Shown here in pieces: positions 1 through 8,778 of a stretch of 21,014 nt of DNA. The translations under genes were made by a program, and so were the position numbers. The stretch comes from CAYFIW01 sp964500645 (GTDB lineage Bacteria > Chloroflexota > Dehalococcoidia > Lucifugimonadales > UBA826). The stretch is taken from the NCBI GenBank assembly GCA_964500645.1, contig CAZCOH010000025.1, forward strand, positions 1-21,014, read 5' to 3'. Below the pieces are notes generated by a model, which saw only the letters and a list, made by a program, of their open reading frames with translations, did no database searches and was not told the origin of the DNA. How positions within the stretch are numbered: position 1 is the first letter of the stretch; every line of letters starts with the position of its first letter.

Positions 1-681
1 AGACATTTATATCATTTTTTTGTAGCGGATGAATTGCCTGTTCCCCAGTGGCCTCACGAATCCCCTAGGGATCCGGCTGCTATTGATGCTCTAGTAAAAG
101 CATATTTCGATAGTGGGCATAATATTAAGGCCATGTTAGAAGTGTTATTTAATTCTGATTTTTTCAAGTCTGAGTCTGCGAGAAATGCAAGGATAAAAAG
201 TCCTGCTGAAATGGTAATTGGAACTATGAGGCTAGCGGGTCCGATTACCTTGCCAAGCGACGATATTTTTGCGGCTGATGCAGCATGTGGCAATATGGGC
301 CAAGGTCTTATGAGGCCTCCGAGTGTGGAAGGTTGGCAGGGAGGTGTGGAATGGATCAATACAGGTGCCTATGTTGAAAGGGTTAATTTTGCAGGTAGAA
401 TTCTCAACGATCCAGGAAAATCTGGAGTGAGGGACATAATAGACCGCATAAAGACTTATTCTGACTCGGGATCAATGACCACAGCTAGACTGGCTGAAAT
501 TGCTTTTGATGTTTTAGGACCCATGGATGTGATGGAAACGACAAAATCTGGGTTGAAAAATTATTTATCTAAATATGGCGATTTGTCGTGGGAACATGAT
601 GAGGAATCAAATAATTTTGATAAAGCGGCTGTGGCGGCTATTCAATTAATTGTGTCTAGTCAAGAGTACCAAACTGTATAG
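1..681 (+). CDS. DUF1800 family protein, C-terminal part (5' truncated)
   Basis: The reading frame is open from base 1, so the first Met-capable codon at 34 is internal and the gene begins outside the window; 226 residues are visible. The visible part resembles the C-terminal third of DUF1800 proteins. It has a FFVADE-type segment at the left edge, a block on recruiting the last cases (SGHNIKAMLEVLFNSDFF), the KSPAEMVIGTMR motif, and a PSVEGWQGGVEWINT stretch matching the family's PP-x-V-x-GW-x-GG-x-WIN signature. DUF1800 genes are commonly paired with DUF1501 genes, and one follows two genes downstream. The biochemical role of the family is not established to my knowledge. It ends with TAG 35 bases before the NHL-repeat gene and is probably the promoter-proximal part of the same operon. 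No catalytic claim can be made from the sequence. Confidence 0.85.
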   Translation, partial: RHLYHFFVADELPVPQWPHESPRDPAAIDALVKAYFDSGHNIKAMLEVLFNSDFFKSESARNARIKSPAEMVIGTMRLAGPITLPSDDIFAADAACGNMGQGLMRPPSVEGWQGGVEWINTGAYVERVNFAGRILNDPGKSGVRDIIDRIKTYSDSGSMTTARLAEIAFDVLGPMDVMETTKSGLKNYLSKYGDLSWEHDEESNNFDKAAVAAIQLIVSSQEYQTV

Positions 682-702
682 ATCTGGGGAGCGATAGGAA
701 TA

Positions 703-708
703 AGGAGG
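703..708 (+). promoter_or_regulatory. Strong Shine-Dalgarno AGGAGG of the NHL gene
   Basis: A perfect AGGAGG lies 8 bases before ATG 717 and fixes that start. Confidence 0.8.
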
Positions 709-716
709 CAGGTAAT

Positions 717-1718
717 ATGACGACAACGGCTAGCAGACTAAAATACTTAACCAACGTTGGGTTTGCAGCTGATTTTGGTGGTCGAGGATTTTCTCTTCCA
801 ACTTCCATGGTCATAAGATCTGATGGAAGAATATTTGTTGTAAGTCGAGGAAAGCCGAGCACAAAAGGTTCAAATGGTATTCAGATGGTCAGCAAAGACC
901 ATGATTTTTATGGCCAGATAGGAACTAATGATACTCAGTTGGGCGGTATGATTTGGCCGACTTCAATAGTGCTTGATGAAGATGAAAATATGTATTTGGC
1001 TGATGAGAAATTACAAAGGATCACTAAATTTGATCGGGATGGAAATCCTCTAACGTACTGGGGCGAGAAAGGTACTGGGGAGGGACAATTTTGTAACCCG
1101 AGTGGCCTTTTAATACGGGGTGACCGTATGTTGCTGGTGGACTCTGGTAACAATAGAGTGCAGGAATATTCTCTCGATGGTAAGTTTTTTAGACAATGGG
1201 GGTCTGCTGGAAGTATGGACGGTCAATTTGACCATCCTTGGGGTATTTGTGACGATGCTCAAGGGAATATTTATGTGGCAGATTGGAGAAATGATCGAAT
1301 ACAGAAATTCACGGCTCAAGGTGAGCATATAGCCTCATTTGGAAATTCAGGGCCAGGGGAAGGTCAACTTAGTCGCCCTGCTGGACTAGCTGTCGATGCC
1401 GCAGGGAACATGTATGTAGCTGACTGGGGTAACCAAAGGCTCCAAGTGTTGGACTCGGAAGGCAACTATTTAGATAGTCATAGGGGTGCCGCTGACTTGA
1501 ATCCATGGTGTATAGAATACTTTGATTCGCAGGCAGATGAAAGAAGGGCCAGAGAGTCTTTCGTTCCTGTCTATGTTCCCGACATAGATGATGAATCAGA
1601 AATATCGGCTAGAATGGAGCCATATTTATGGGATCCGGTAGATGTACAATTGGATGAGGACGGACGTATATATGTGCTAGAAACAGGAAGACATAGATTT
1701 CAGATTTTTGAAAGGTAG
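717..1718 (+). CDS. NHL-repeat six-bladed beta-propeller protein
   Basis: The 333-residue product is built of NHL repeats of about 47 residues. The blades run at roughly residues 27-66, 77-115, 124-161, 171-208 and 218-255, with a closing blade at about 307-333 (DPVDVQLDEDGRIYVLETG). Typical signatures are FDHPWGICDDAQGNIYVAD and LSRPAGLAVDAAGNMYVAD. An insert at about 256-305, rich in acidic and aromatic residues, separates blades five and six. There is no signal peptide or membrane segment, so the protein looks cytosolic. NHL propellers serve as binding scaffolds or, in peptidylglycine lyase and some lactonases, as enzymes; no catalytic set can be assigned here. The gene sits between DUF1800 and DUF1501 genes with gaps of 35 and 49 bases and is probably co-transcribed with them. 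This suggests a partner or scaffold for that pair, which is inference. Confidence 0.88.
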   Translation: MTTTASRLKYLTNVGFAADFGGRGFSLPTSMVIRSDGRIFVVSRGKPSTKGSNGIQMVSKDHDFYGQIGTNDTQLGGMIWPTSIVLDEDENMYLADEKLQRITKFDRDGNPLTYWGEKGTGEGQFCNPSGLLIRGDRMLLVDSGNNRVQEYSLDGKFFRQWGSAGSMDGQFDHPWGICDDAQGNIYVADWRNDRIQKFTAQGEHIASFGNSGPGEGQLSRPAGLAVDAAGNMYVADWGNQRLQVLDSEGNYLDSHRGAADLNPWCIEYFDSQADERRARESFVPVYVPDIDDESEISARMEPYLWDPVDVQLDEDGRIYVLETGRHRFQIFER

Positions 1719-1767
1719 ATAAAATTTTACTTTGAATGGTTGTTGAAACATTTATAGGAGTAGTTTG

Positions 1768-2889
1768 ATGGGTGATAAAAAAATCGTTGTGGTACAGCTG
1801 TCAGGTGGTAACGACTACCTTAATTGCATAATTCCGTATAACGACCCAAATTATGTCGACAACAGGCCAAACGTTAGGCTAAATGATGATCAAATAATAC
1901 CCATCGGAGATGGTCTGGGCATGAATCCTGCCATGGCACCTATAAAAGATCTCTATGACGAAGGGAAAGTGGCCATAGTTCATGGTACAGGTTACCCTGA
2001 TCCTAACAGATCCCACTTTAGGTCAATGGATATATGGCATACGGCGGAGCCCACAAAAGTAGGAAACGAAGGTTGGCTAGGAAACACAATTAACCAAATG
2101 TATCCAAAACATGACAATGTGGTTGCTGCCGTTAATTTCGGTTCGGGATTGCCTAGGGCACTTGTATCCCATGGAGCTCCAGTTGCTTCCGTTACCGACC
2201 TTGCAACCTACGGACTTATGAATCACATCGGAGAATCTGATCAAAGGAATGATGCTCTTCAGGCGTTTCGTGATATGTATACCCAGGCGCTTGGTAGTGG
2301 CCCCGTGATGGATTATCTGACCCAAACTGGTTTAGATGCACTGAAAGGTGCAGATATATTAGGGACGGTGCTGGACAAGTATTCGTCGGATGTAGAATAT
2401 GCGGATAATTCATTTGCGAAAGCAATGAAAGGAGCCGCTCAGGTGTTGCAGGCAGATATTGGGACAAGGATTTGCTACACACAACATGGTAGTTTTGATG
2501 CACACACCAATGGTATCGCTTTGCAAGAAGGGCTACTTACCGATGTGTCAGGCGGTATATATGATTTCTATACCGATATGAAACAGGCTAACAAAAGCGA
2601 CGATGTAATATTATTTGTCTTTTCCGAATTTGGTAGGAGAGTCAAAGATAATGGTAATGGTACTGACCATGGCTCTGGTGGGGTAGCCTTTGTAATAGGC
2701 GATTCAGTAAATGGTGGGCAGTATAGCGAATACCCTTCCTTAAGGCCTGAAGATCTTCTTGAAGGAGATTTACGTTTCAATGTGGATTTCAGAAGTTTGT
2801 ATACTGAGATCATGGAAGATTGGATGGAGGTTGATGCCCGCCCTGTCGTTAAGGGTGAATATGAAAGAGTAGGGTTTCTAAAGAACTAA
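1768..2889 (+). CDS. DUF1501 family protein (alkaline-phosphatase/sulfatase fold)
   Basis: The 373-residue product carries the DUF1501 landmarks in order: the N-terminal VVQLSGGNDYLN block (about 8-19), RSHFRSMDIWHTA (81-93), HGSFDAHTNG (240-249), FSEFGRR (285-291) and TDHGSGG with the following VNGG. The family belongs to the alkaline phosphatase/sulfatase superfamily fold; its substrate is not known to me. Most DUF1501 proteins carry a twin-arginine signal before the GGND block, but here the chain starts directly at it, so no export signal is visible. ATG 1768 is preferred over an adjacent TTG at 1765 because the TAGGAG at 1755-1760 is then 7 bases away. It is the last gene of the DUF1800-NHL-DUF1501 operon and is followed by a strong hairpin. 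Length is at the short end of the family, in line with the missing leader. Confidence 0.9.
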   Translation: MGDKKIVVVQLSGGNDYLNCIIPYNDPNYVDNRPNVRLNDDQIIPIGDGLGMNPAMAPIKDLYDEGKVAIVHGTGYPDPNRSHFRSMDIWHTAEPTKVGNEGWLGNTINQMYPKHDNVVAAVNFGSGLPRALVSHGAPVASVTDLATYGLMNHIGESDQRNDALQAFRDMYTQALGSGPVMDYLTQTGLDALKGADILGTVLDKYSSDVEYADNSFAKAMKGAAQVLQADIGTRICYTQHGSFDAHTNGIALQEGLLTDVSGGIYDFYTDMKQANKSDDVILFVFSEFGRRVKDNGNGTDHGSGGVAFVIGDSVNGGQYSEYPSLRPEDLLEGDLRFNVDFRSLYTEIMEDWMEVDARPVVKGEYERVGFLKN

Positions 2890-2907
2890 ACGGAGTATTA
2901 GTAGCTC

Positions 2908-2952
2908 CAAAGGGGCCAAACCGATATGAAAATATTCGGTTTGGCCCCTTTG
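2908..2952. terminator. Bidirectional hairpin terminator between convergent genes
   Basis: The arms 2908-2923 and 2937-2952 form a perfect 16-bp stem (CAAAGGGGCCAAACCG and its complement). Three to five further A/T pairs with one bulged base continue around a GAAA loop. A-rich and T-rich ends of the stem supply U-tracts in both directions, and TTTAT follows on the plus strand. It lies 18 bases after the DUF1501 stop and one base beyond the stop of the minus-strand CoA-transferase, so it can serve both genes. Confidence 0.87.
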
Positions 2953-2953
2953 T

Positions 2954-4156
2954 TTATACAATCGTTCCCTTTATGATATCGGCCCCAGATAATTTTTTAA
3001 TTTCGTCTTTTGACATACCTAGAACTGTTTCCAAAATTTCATAGGTGTGCTCTCCAAGAAGTGGTGGATGACTTTGAGGCTTTGCTGGTGTTCTGCTCAA
3101 ATGTTGCAATGCACTTCCTAAAAGATCTATTTCTCCAAGAGAAGAGTGTTGTACTTTCCAAATTGAGTTACGTGCTTGAGCTTGAGGATCTTTCAATACG
3201 TCTTCTATAGTGTTTATAGGTGTTACGGTTAATCCCGCTTCCTGAAGGACTGTCATCCAGTGCGATATAGGGTTTGATGAAAGTTTCGAATTTAATATAT
3301 TTGCCAATTCTGTTCTGTTTTCCACTCTTTTAGCGTTGTCAGAAAATCTAGGGTCATCAGATAACTCCGGACTACCTATTGCTTCGCATAATCTTCTGAA
3401 TTGGTCATCATTATTTGCTGCTGTCATAAATTCACCGTCGGAAGCGGTAAAATCTTGATATGGAGCAACTTGGGGATGCGCGTTACCTATTCTTCCAGGG
3501 GCTATTCCAGTCGCTAGGTAGCTTTGTGCTATGTTAGCTAGGCTGGCAATTCCGACGTCGAAAAGAGAGACGTCTATGTGTTGTCCCTTTCCGCTAAGTT
3601 TTTTCTCATGCAACGCAGCAAGTATGCCAATAGTTGAGGTCATACCTGTCAATATATCTATCCATGCAACTCCTACCTTAGTAGGTCTACCATCTGGCTC
3701 ACCGGTAATACTCATTACTCCGGTCATACCTTGTAAGGCCGCGTCATACCCTGGTTCTGATGCTCTTGGTCCAGTTTGACCGAAGCCTGTTACGGATGCA
3801 TAAATAAGGCCTTGGTTTATTTTAGATAAACTTTCATAGTCGAGACCGAATCTTTTCATATTGCCAACTTTGAAGTTTTCTACAAAAACATCCGCCTTAA
3901 GCGCAAGTGATCTGATAATTTCTTGCCCTTTTGGGTCTCTCAAATTAACTATTATGCTTTTCTTTCCCCGATTCGCAGATAGGTAATATGCACTTTCTTC
4001 TCCGATAAATGGTGGTCCCCACCCCCTTGTGTCGTCTCCCCAGGGGGATTCCACTTTCCAAACTTCTGCACCTAAGTCCGATAAAATTTGTGTTCCAAAT
4101 GGTCCAGCCAGAATCCTAGATAGGTCAAGTATTTTGATATCACTAAGAGCGCCCAA
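2954..4156 (-). CDS. Class III CoA-transferase (CaiB/BaiF family)
   Basis: The 400-residue protein is full length for the family. It opens with the typical VLDLSR-like KILDLSRILAGPFGTQILSDLGAEVWKVE. It then has the ANRGKKSIIVNLRDPKG nucleotide-binding block (about 61-77), VFVENFKVGNM, and SVTGFGQTGPR preceding GYD, whose Asp138 corresponds to the catalytic aspartate that forms the acyl anhydride in formyl-CoA transferase. Family members move CoA between carboxylic acids; the acid used here cannot be told from sequence. The start is TTG at 4156: an in-frame TAA sits immediately upstream, no other Met-type start occurs near the conserved N-terminus, and GGTGA lies 6 bases before it. The gene is not in an obvious operon. 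It is convergent with DUF1501 and divergent from nothing close, with the giant propeller gene ending 73 bases upstream on the same strand. Confidence 0.93.
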   Translation of the reverse strand: MGALSDIKILDLSRILAGPFGTQILSDLGAEVWKVESPWGDDTRGWGPPFIGEESAYYLSANRGKKSIIVNLRDPKGQEIIRSLALKADVFVENFKVGNMKRFGLDYESLSKINQGLIYASVTGFGQTGPRASEPGYDAALQGMTGVMSITGEPDGRPTKVGVAWIDILTGMTSTIGILAALHEKKLSGKGQHIDVSLFDVGIASLANIAQSYLATGIAPGRIGNAHPQVAPYQDFTASDGEFMTAANNDDQFRRLCEAIGSPELSDDPRFSDNAKRVENRTELANILNSKLSSNPISHWMTVLQEAGLTVTPINTIEDVLKDPQAQARNSIWKVQHSSLGEIDLLGSALQHLSRTPAKPQSHPPLLGEHTYEILETVLGMSKDEIKKLSGADIIKGTIV

Positions 4157-4229
4157 TTAGTCACCAGTCCTTTATTTAAATTGTGCCTATGTTAAACCCT
4201 TATTTTGTATACATACAATATCAAAGCTT

Positions 4230-7200
4230 TTAGGGTAGATTTCCTCGAGACAATTTATAGTGAATATCATACCTCCGTATTCTATAAATTATTAAAGCCG
4301 AGATCATTATAAGAATCGTTCCCGATAATATAGAAGATAGTATTAAAGGTAAGTTAAGTAAGGTTCCCCCAACTGAAGGGGATTTATATTCCGTTTTTTC
4401 TAGTGATTCTGTACTTGGATACCAATTTAGCCCATATATACCTGGCTTTCTAATTAAAGGGGCTTTAATAATTAGTCCTGAATTCTGGAAATCGGATTCT
4501 GTTACCTGGTTTAGAAAGGTTATAACACCATTTTTTTGTCTATTAAATGTGACCAATGAACGAGATTCTTGGCTTGTCACGTACACCTGTTTTCCATTTG
4601 GGCTTATATCTACTGAATTAACGCCCTTTATCCCTTTAACTTTCCCAATGCCATTTTTAACATATCCTATATATTTAAGAGATCCCGTTTCATGATTTCT
4701 AACGAAAACAGATAACGAATCATCTAAATGGGCGGCAGCATAAATGTGGTTTCCGTCAGGGCTGATAGATAGGTCTGATATTCCCTGAAGTCCCTCAACT
4801 CCGTACACATCATCTTCAACGTACCCAATTAGAGCTAGTGATCCATTATCAGAATTGCGAGTGAATCCGGATAATCTGTTTTTGTCCTTAGACGCTGCAT
4901 ATAGATGGTTGCCATCAGGAGTTATTTTAATAGAGGACAAGGTTCCAAGCGTTTCGTTGATTTTTCCAATATATGTTAGGAAATCTTTATTGTCAGATAT
5001 CCTGTAAACATAAATGTAATTACTTTCTTCTGCTGTTAAATAGAGATATCTGCCGTCTTCAGAAAGTAAGGTGTTAGACACGTTGATGAGGGCCGTATCT
5101 TCCGTACTAAGGTCATGCGTATATAGTGTTTTTACTTTAGATACGTGATCTTCATGTTCTATAAGGTTTATTTCTCCACTATTTGTTATTAGTATGCTTC
5201 TGTCAGTTTCAGGTATTTTTGTAAAAGAAACTGTAATCTCATCCGGACGTAATATTAAATCTGAAATAGTGCTTCCTATTTTTGTTAGTCCTGGTGAGAT
5301 TGAATAGTTGTAAATTGATATCAATCCTTCTTCACCCGGAAGACTGAGATCTCCATTGCCTCCATATTCGGATACCCAAATATCTTGATTTGAGTTTAGA
5401 TTGGTAAGTAATTTGGTTCCAATGTACGAAACGGTTCCAGATGGGTCTCTACCAAAAACTGAAATACTCGGTGGATCAGATGAATTAACAAGTACTTTTG
5501 TTCCGTCTTGAGTCACTAACAAATTTACCGGAGAATTTAGACCAGTAGTAGGCCGATTAATAGTGTATGTTGTGTGTATGTCAATCCATTCCATTCCAGG
5601 TCTTCGTTTGTCAAACCCTTGGTATTTTAATCTTCCAGACATAGCTTCAATCTGAGCTTTATCTAATCCGCCAATTAAATTTAAGTCTTCTTGAGTTAAT
5701 GTTGTACTTAATATACTAGGGGACCAAAGATTTACGTCTTTTATTGAATTTCCGAGGTAGTCATAGGAATTCATAGAGATACATCGCAAGGTGATGCCTG
5801 TGTTGGGTTTTCGAGAACATTTCGAGTCATCGAGATCAAGTAGCATTTGAAAACTAATGTTGTGGTTTAGCTTTTCTACTAGTAATTTAGTTGAAGGATC
5901 GACAGAATTTAAGCTTGATCGTTCATTTGGATGTATTATATGGGCAGTCGTTTTCTCGTTATTGAAAGACAGTGACTTAAATTCATTGTCGTCTATTTTT
6001 GTGCTTGTTGGAGGGGGTGTTGGTTCTGGTGTGTCGGATGGCACTACAGGTTGCTGTGTAGGATATGGGGTGTAAAGTAGTGATAGCTCCTGACCCAGGA
6101 AAGCCGCGATGGAATTTTCTTTTTCCCCAGATATATAGACGAGTGAGTTGTCAGAACTTATTTCAACACTAGAAGCGCCTTTTAATCCGTCGACTCCTAG
6201 GCTACCGTCTTCCAGATACCCCACAATAGTGATATATCCTGTAGATGTATCTCTTTTGAAGACTGTGACAGTATTGTCCTCCGATGCCGCTACAATTATG
6301 TATTTTCCGTCAGACGTTATTGATAATGAAGATGGCCAATCCAAACCGTTTATTCCAGAATTATTGTCTCTGAGAAATCCTATAAGAGAAATATATCCGG
6401 TATTTGAGTCCCTTTTGAAGACGGAAAGTGTGTCGGATGTTGCTGAAGTCATATAGACATGTTGACCATCGGGGCTTACGTCTATATCTGATGGTGACCA
6501 GATTACATTTCCACCATAGTTTTCGTCGGCCAAGTACCCGATATATGTTAAAAGTCCTGAATCAGTATCTATTCCAAATGAAGCAATTGAATTGTCTAAC
6601 CAGTTGGCACTGTATAAATGTTTTCCGTCCGGAGTTATGGTTAGGGAAACAGGCCCAGAAATACCATCCATGGAATCAGGAATTTCCTTGTATGATTTTA
6701 TAAATGTCAACACGCCGCTTGTCGCATTTCTAGAAAATACGCTGACTGAATCTTCACCATAGCCTGCTGCATAAAGGTAATTTTGATCTGGGCTTATTTC
6801 TAGATCAGATACATTTTTTAACCCGTCAACCCCTTCTGTTCCGTCAATATAGTTGTCAATGTGAGTCAACGTTCCTGTCGCGGAGGTTATTTTGAAAAGA
6901 GTTATTGCGTTTGCTTTGTTGCTTGCTGCATATAAAAATTGCCCTTCTGAATCTATTTCTAGTGAATCAACTCCTTCAAGGAGGGTCACTGAGCCTTCGT
7001 TGTTTTTTACTCTTCCTAAGTACGTTAGTTCTGAAGATGTGCTATTTGCTTGAAAAATACCGATTTTATTTTCTGATGGGGACGCAGAATATAATATGGA
7101 CTTATTGGGTAAAAGCGCCAGATCTGAGACTTGGTTGATACCGTCAACGCCTTGGAAATTATTTGTGCTTTTATTTATGTAAACAAGCTCACCGGTAGCT

Positions 7201-8480
7201 GGGTTTCTGGCAAATTCTGCGACTGAGTTATCGCCTTTTCCGACAACATATAAGTGCTTTCCGTCACTTGTTATTTCTGACGAGACTGCAAATTTTAGAC
7301 CGTCCACTGAGGCATTACCGTCGATCCATGAATCAATATAGATTAAAGAACCATTTATGCTACTGATCCGGAAAGCTGCTACCGCATTATCGTTCAGTGA
7401 TGATGCGTAGACATGAAGGTTGTCTGGACTCATAGTTAGATCCATTACCCCGTCCAAGCCATCGACTGATAAAAGTCCGTCTGTTTGAGAGGTGATAAAA
7501 GTTATGTTTCCAGTAGTTTCATTTCTAGAAAAGGTTGATACTGCGTCATCATTTGAAGCGGCGAGATATATGTACTTACCATCTGGCGATATTTCTAAGT
7601 CATTCGCCCCGTCAAGGGTGTTTAATCCAGAGACACCTTCTTTATAACTTTGTATATATACAAGCGTACCGGTTTGAGAATTTCTGGAAAATATGGATAC
7701 CGCATCATCTATTGAACCCGTTGTATAAACAAATTTGCCATCTGGACTAAGCTCTATGTCTGTTATACCGTTAAGACCGTCCACGCCAAGTGTATTGTCA
7801 ACTAGTACTTGAGAAAAACTAAGCCTTCCTGTGTAAAGATTCCTGTTAAATACAGATAGGGCATCATCTTCCATACCGGCGGCATACACGTTTTTCCCAT
7901 CAGGGCTTATCGAAATGTTTTTTATACCTTGTAATCCATCGACTCCCAATAAGTTATCTTTATGAACTTCAAGAAAGGTTAATTCGCCGGTGCTGCGCTC
8001 TCGTGAAAAAACGGCAATTGTATTGTCTTGGAATCCAGTAGCATAGACGTTAAGTCCGTCATGACTCACTGTTACATCAAATACTTCAGATAAACCGGTT
8101 ATGCCATTCGTTCCATTTAAATAGGATTGTTTTTGTAATAGCCTTCCCGTATTTTCATCACGGATAAACATTATTAATGCGTTGCTGCCGGATGCGGTAG
8201 CGTAGACGTATTTATTGTCCGGGGAAATGTGTACATTAGTTGGTACTAGAAAGTTACTGACGGTCCAAGTTCCATCTTTTTCTACATCAGAGAAAGTTAA
8301 AGTGAAATAACTATATACTGCACTTTTCGCTTTGTTGTCTGGTATGGCTAGAAAAATCAATGCGCCTGCTACAAACGCAAAAGTAAACAATAAAAAACCA
8401 ACAGGGATTCTGTTAGATATACTTTTGAGAACTTTTTTAATTGAGAACTTCAAAAAATTACCGTTGTCTATATTGGCCAT
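4230..8480 (-). CDS. Giant membrane-anchored surface protein with about 21 lactonase-type propeller blades
   Basis: The product is 1416 residues. A hydrophobic segment at about 25-46 acts as signal peptide or signal anchor. Fourteen repeats of about 53 residues follow, to about residue 800, each carrying a G-V-D-G-L loop, an SPDGKxVY strand and an F-R-x3-TG-x-L turn, as in the 6-phosphogluconolactonase-like propeller family (PF10282 type). A Pro/Thr-rich linker lies at about 800-830, then a roughly 150-residue spacer with two cysteines. About seven more blades follow, two or three of them degenerate. The C-terminus has a membrane helix at about 1376-1398 and a basic tail (RIRRY), which predicts an extracellular protein anchored at its C-terminus. 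Fourteen plus seven blades fit three seven-bladed propellers. Enzyme activity is doubtful; adhesion or ligand binding is as likely. ATG 8480 is chosen over TTG 8510; neither has a clear ribosome-binding site. Confidence 0.85.
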   Translation of the reverse strand: MANIDNGNFLKFSIKKVLKSISNRIPVGFLLFTFAFVAGALIFLAIPDNKAKSAVYSYFTLTFSDVEKDGTWTVSNFLVPTNVHISPDNKYVYATASGSNALIMFIRDENTGRLLQKQSYLNGTNGITGLSEVFDVTVSHDGLNVYATGFQDNTIAVFSRERSTGELTFLEVHKDNLLGVDGLQGIKNISISPDGKNVYAAGMEDDALSVFNRNLYTGRLSFSQVLVDNTLGVDGLNGITDIELSPDGKFVYTTGSIDDAVSIFSRNSQTGTLVYIQSYKEGVSGLNTLDGANDLEISPDGKYIYLAASNDDAVSTFSRNETTGNITFITSQTDGLLSVDGLDGVMDLTMSPDNLHVYASSLNDNAVAAFRISSINGSLIYIDSWIDGNASVDGLKFAVSSEITSDGKHLYVVGKGDNSVAEFARNPATGELVYINKSTNNFQGVDGINQVSDLALLPNKSILYSASPSENKIGIFQANSTSSELTYLGRVKNNEGSVTLLEGVDSLEIDSEGQFLYAASNKANAITLFKITSATGTLTHIDNYIDGTEGVDGLKNVSDLEISPDQNYLYAAGYGEDSVSVFSRNATSGVLTFIKSYKEIPDSMDGISGPVSLTITPDGKHLYSANWLDNSIASFGIDTDSGLLTYIGYLADENYGGNVIWSPSDIDVSPDGQHVYMTSATSDTLSVFKRDSNTGYISLIGFLRDNNSGINGLDWPSSLSITSDGKYIIVAASEDNTVTVFKRDTSTGYITIVGYLEDGSLGVDGLKGASSVEISSDNSLVYISGEKENSIAAFLGQELSLLYTPYPTQQPVVPSDTPEPTPPPTSTKIDDNEFKSLSFNNEKTTAHIIHPNERSSLNSVDPSTKLLVEKLNHNISFQMLLDLDDSKCSRKPNTGITLRCISMNSYDYLGNSIKDVNLWSPSILSTTLTQEDLNLIGGLDKAQIEAMSGRLKYQGFDKRRPGMEWIDIHTTYTINRPTTGLNSPVNLLVTQDGTKVLVNSSDPPSISVFGRDPSGTVSYIGTKLLTNLNSNQDIWVSEYGGNGDLSLPGEEGLISIYNYSISPGLTKIGSTISDLILRPDEITVSFTKIPETDRSILITNSGEINLIEHEDHVSKVKTLYTHDLSTEDTALINVSNTLLSEDGRYLYLTAEESNYIYVYRISDNKDFLTYIGKINETLGTLSSIKITPDGNHLYAASKDKNRLSGFTRNSDNGSLALIGYVEDDVYGVEGLQGISDLSISPDGNHIYAAAHLDDSLSVFVRNHETGSLKYIGYVKNGIGKVKGIKGVNSVDISPNGKQVYVTSQESRSLVTFNRQKNGVITFLNQVTESDFQNSGLIIKAPLIRKPGIYGLNWYPSTESLEKTEYKSPSVGGTLLNLPLILSSILSGTILIMISALIIYRIRRYDIHYKLSRGNLP

Positions 8481-8778
8481 CACGTTACGTTTAAATATTA
8501 ATTGTCCCAAATTTCAGTTGAATTGATAGACTTTTTGTCCATTAAATGTTGGAAATAAATCTAGTGACATATAAAGGGGTATAGAAATAGATTTCTGTAC
8601 GTAGTTTGGATTCTGATATTTGTGATGGTGTGATTGACTACCGATATCGCTTCTCTCACTATATTGAGGCTACGATGTTCCAGTTAAATAATTGATAATT
8701 ATCTACAGTTTTGTTCCGTCACATAAGAAAGTAAATTAGCAGTTTAGGGATTGGCAAAAATATATTAAGGAATAGAGT
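8481..8778. other. Divergent intergenic spacer with operator-like palindrome and a weak promoter candidate
   Basis: This 298-base AT-rich spacer separates the giant propeller gene from the esterase gene and should hold both promoters. For the esterase direction, TTGACT at 8634-8639 followed by ACTATA at 8658-8663 (18-base spacer) is a weak sigma-70-like candidate. Between it and the gene lies a perfect palindrome GATAATTATC (8694-8703) preceded by ATAATT (8688-8693), a possible repressor site that loosely recalls Fur-type hexamers. I found no open reading frame or RNA gene here. No promoter could be assigned to the minus-strand gene. Confidence 0.3.
8767..8771 (+). promoter_or_regulatory. Ribosome-binding site AAGGA that selects TTG 8779
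   Basis: AAGGA lies 7 bases before TTG 8779. The first ATG (8806) has nothing similar upstream, so the TTG start is favoured. Confidence 0.6.

Noticed and set aside
34..36. TTG 34 as start of the DUF1800 gene
   Set aside because: The frame is open to base 1 and the residues before it (HFFVADE) belong to the family pattern, so the gene is cut by the window edge.
4230..8480. Repeats with a period of about 159 bases, considered as a DNA tandem or CRISPR-like array
   Set aside because: The periodicity is that of 53-residue protein blades; DNA copies are diverged and there is no repeat-spacer structure.
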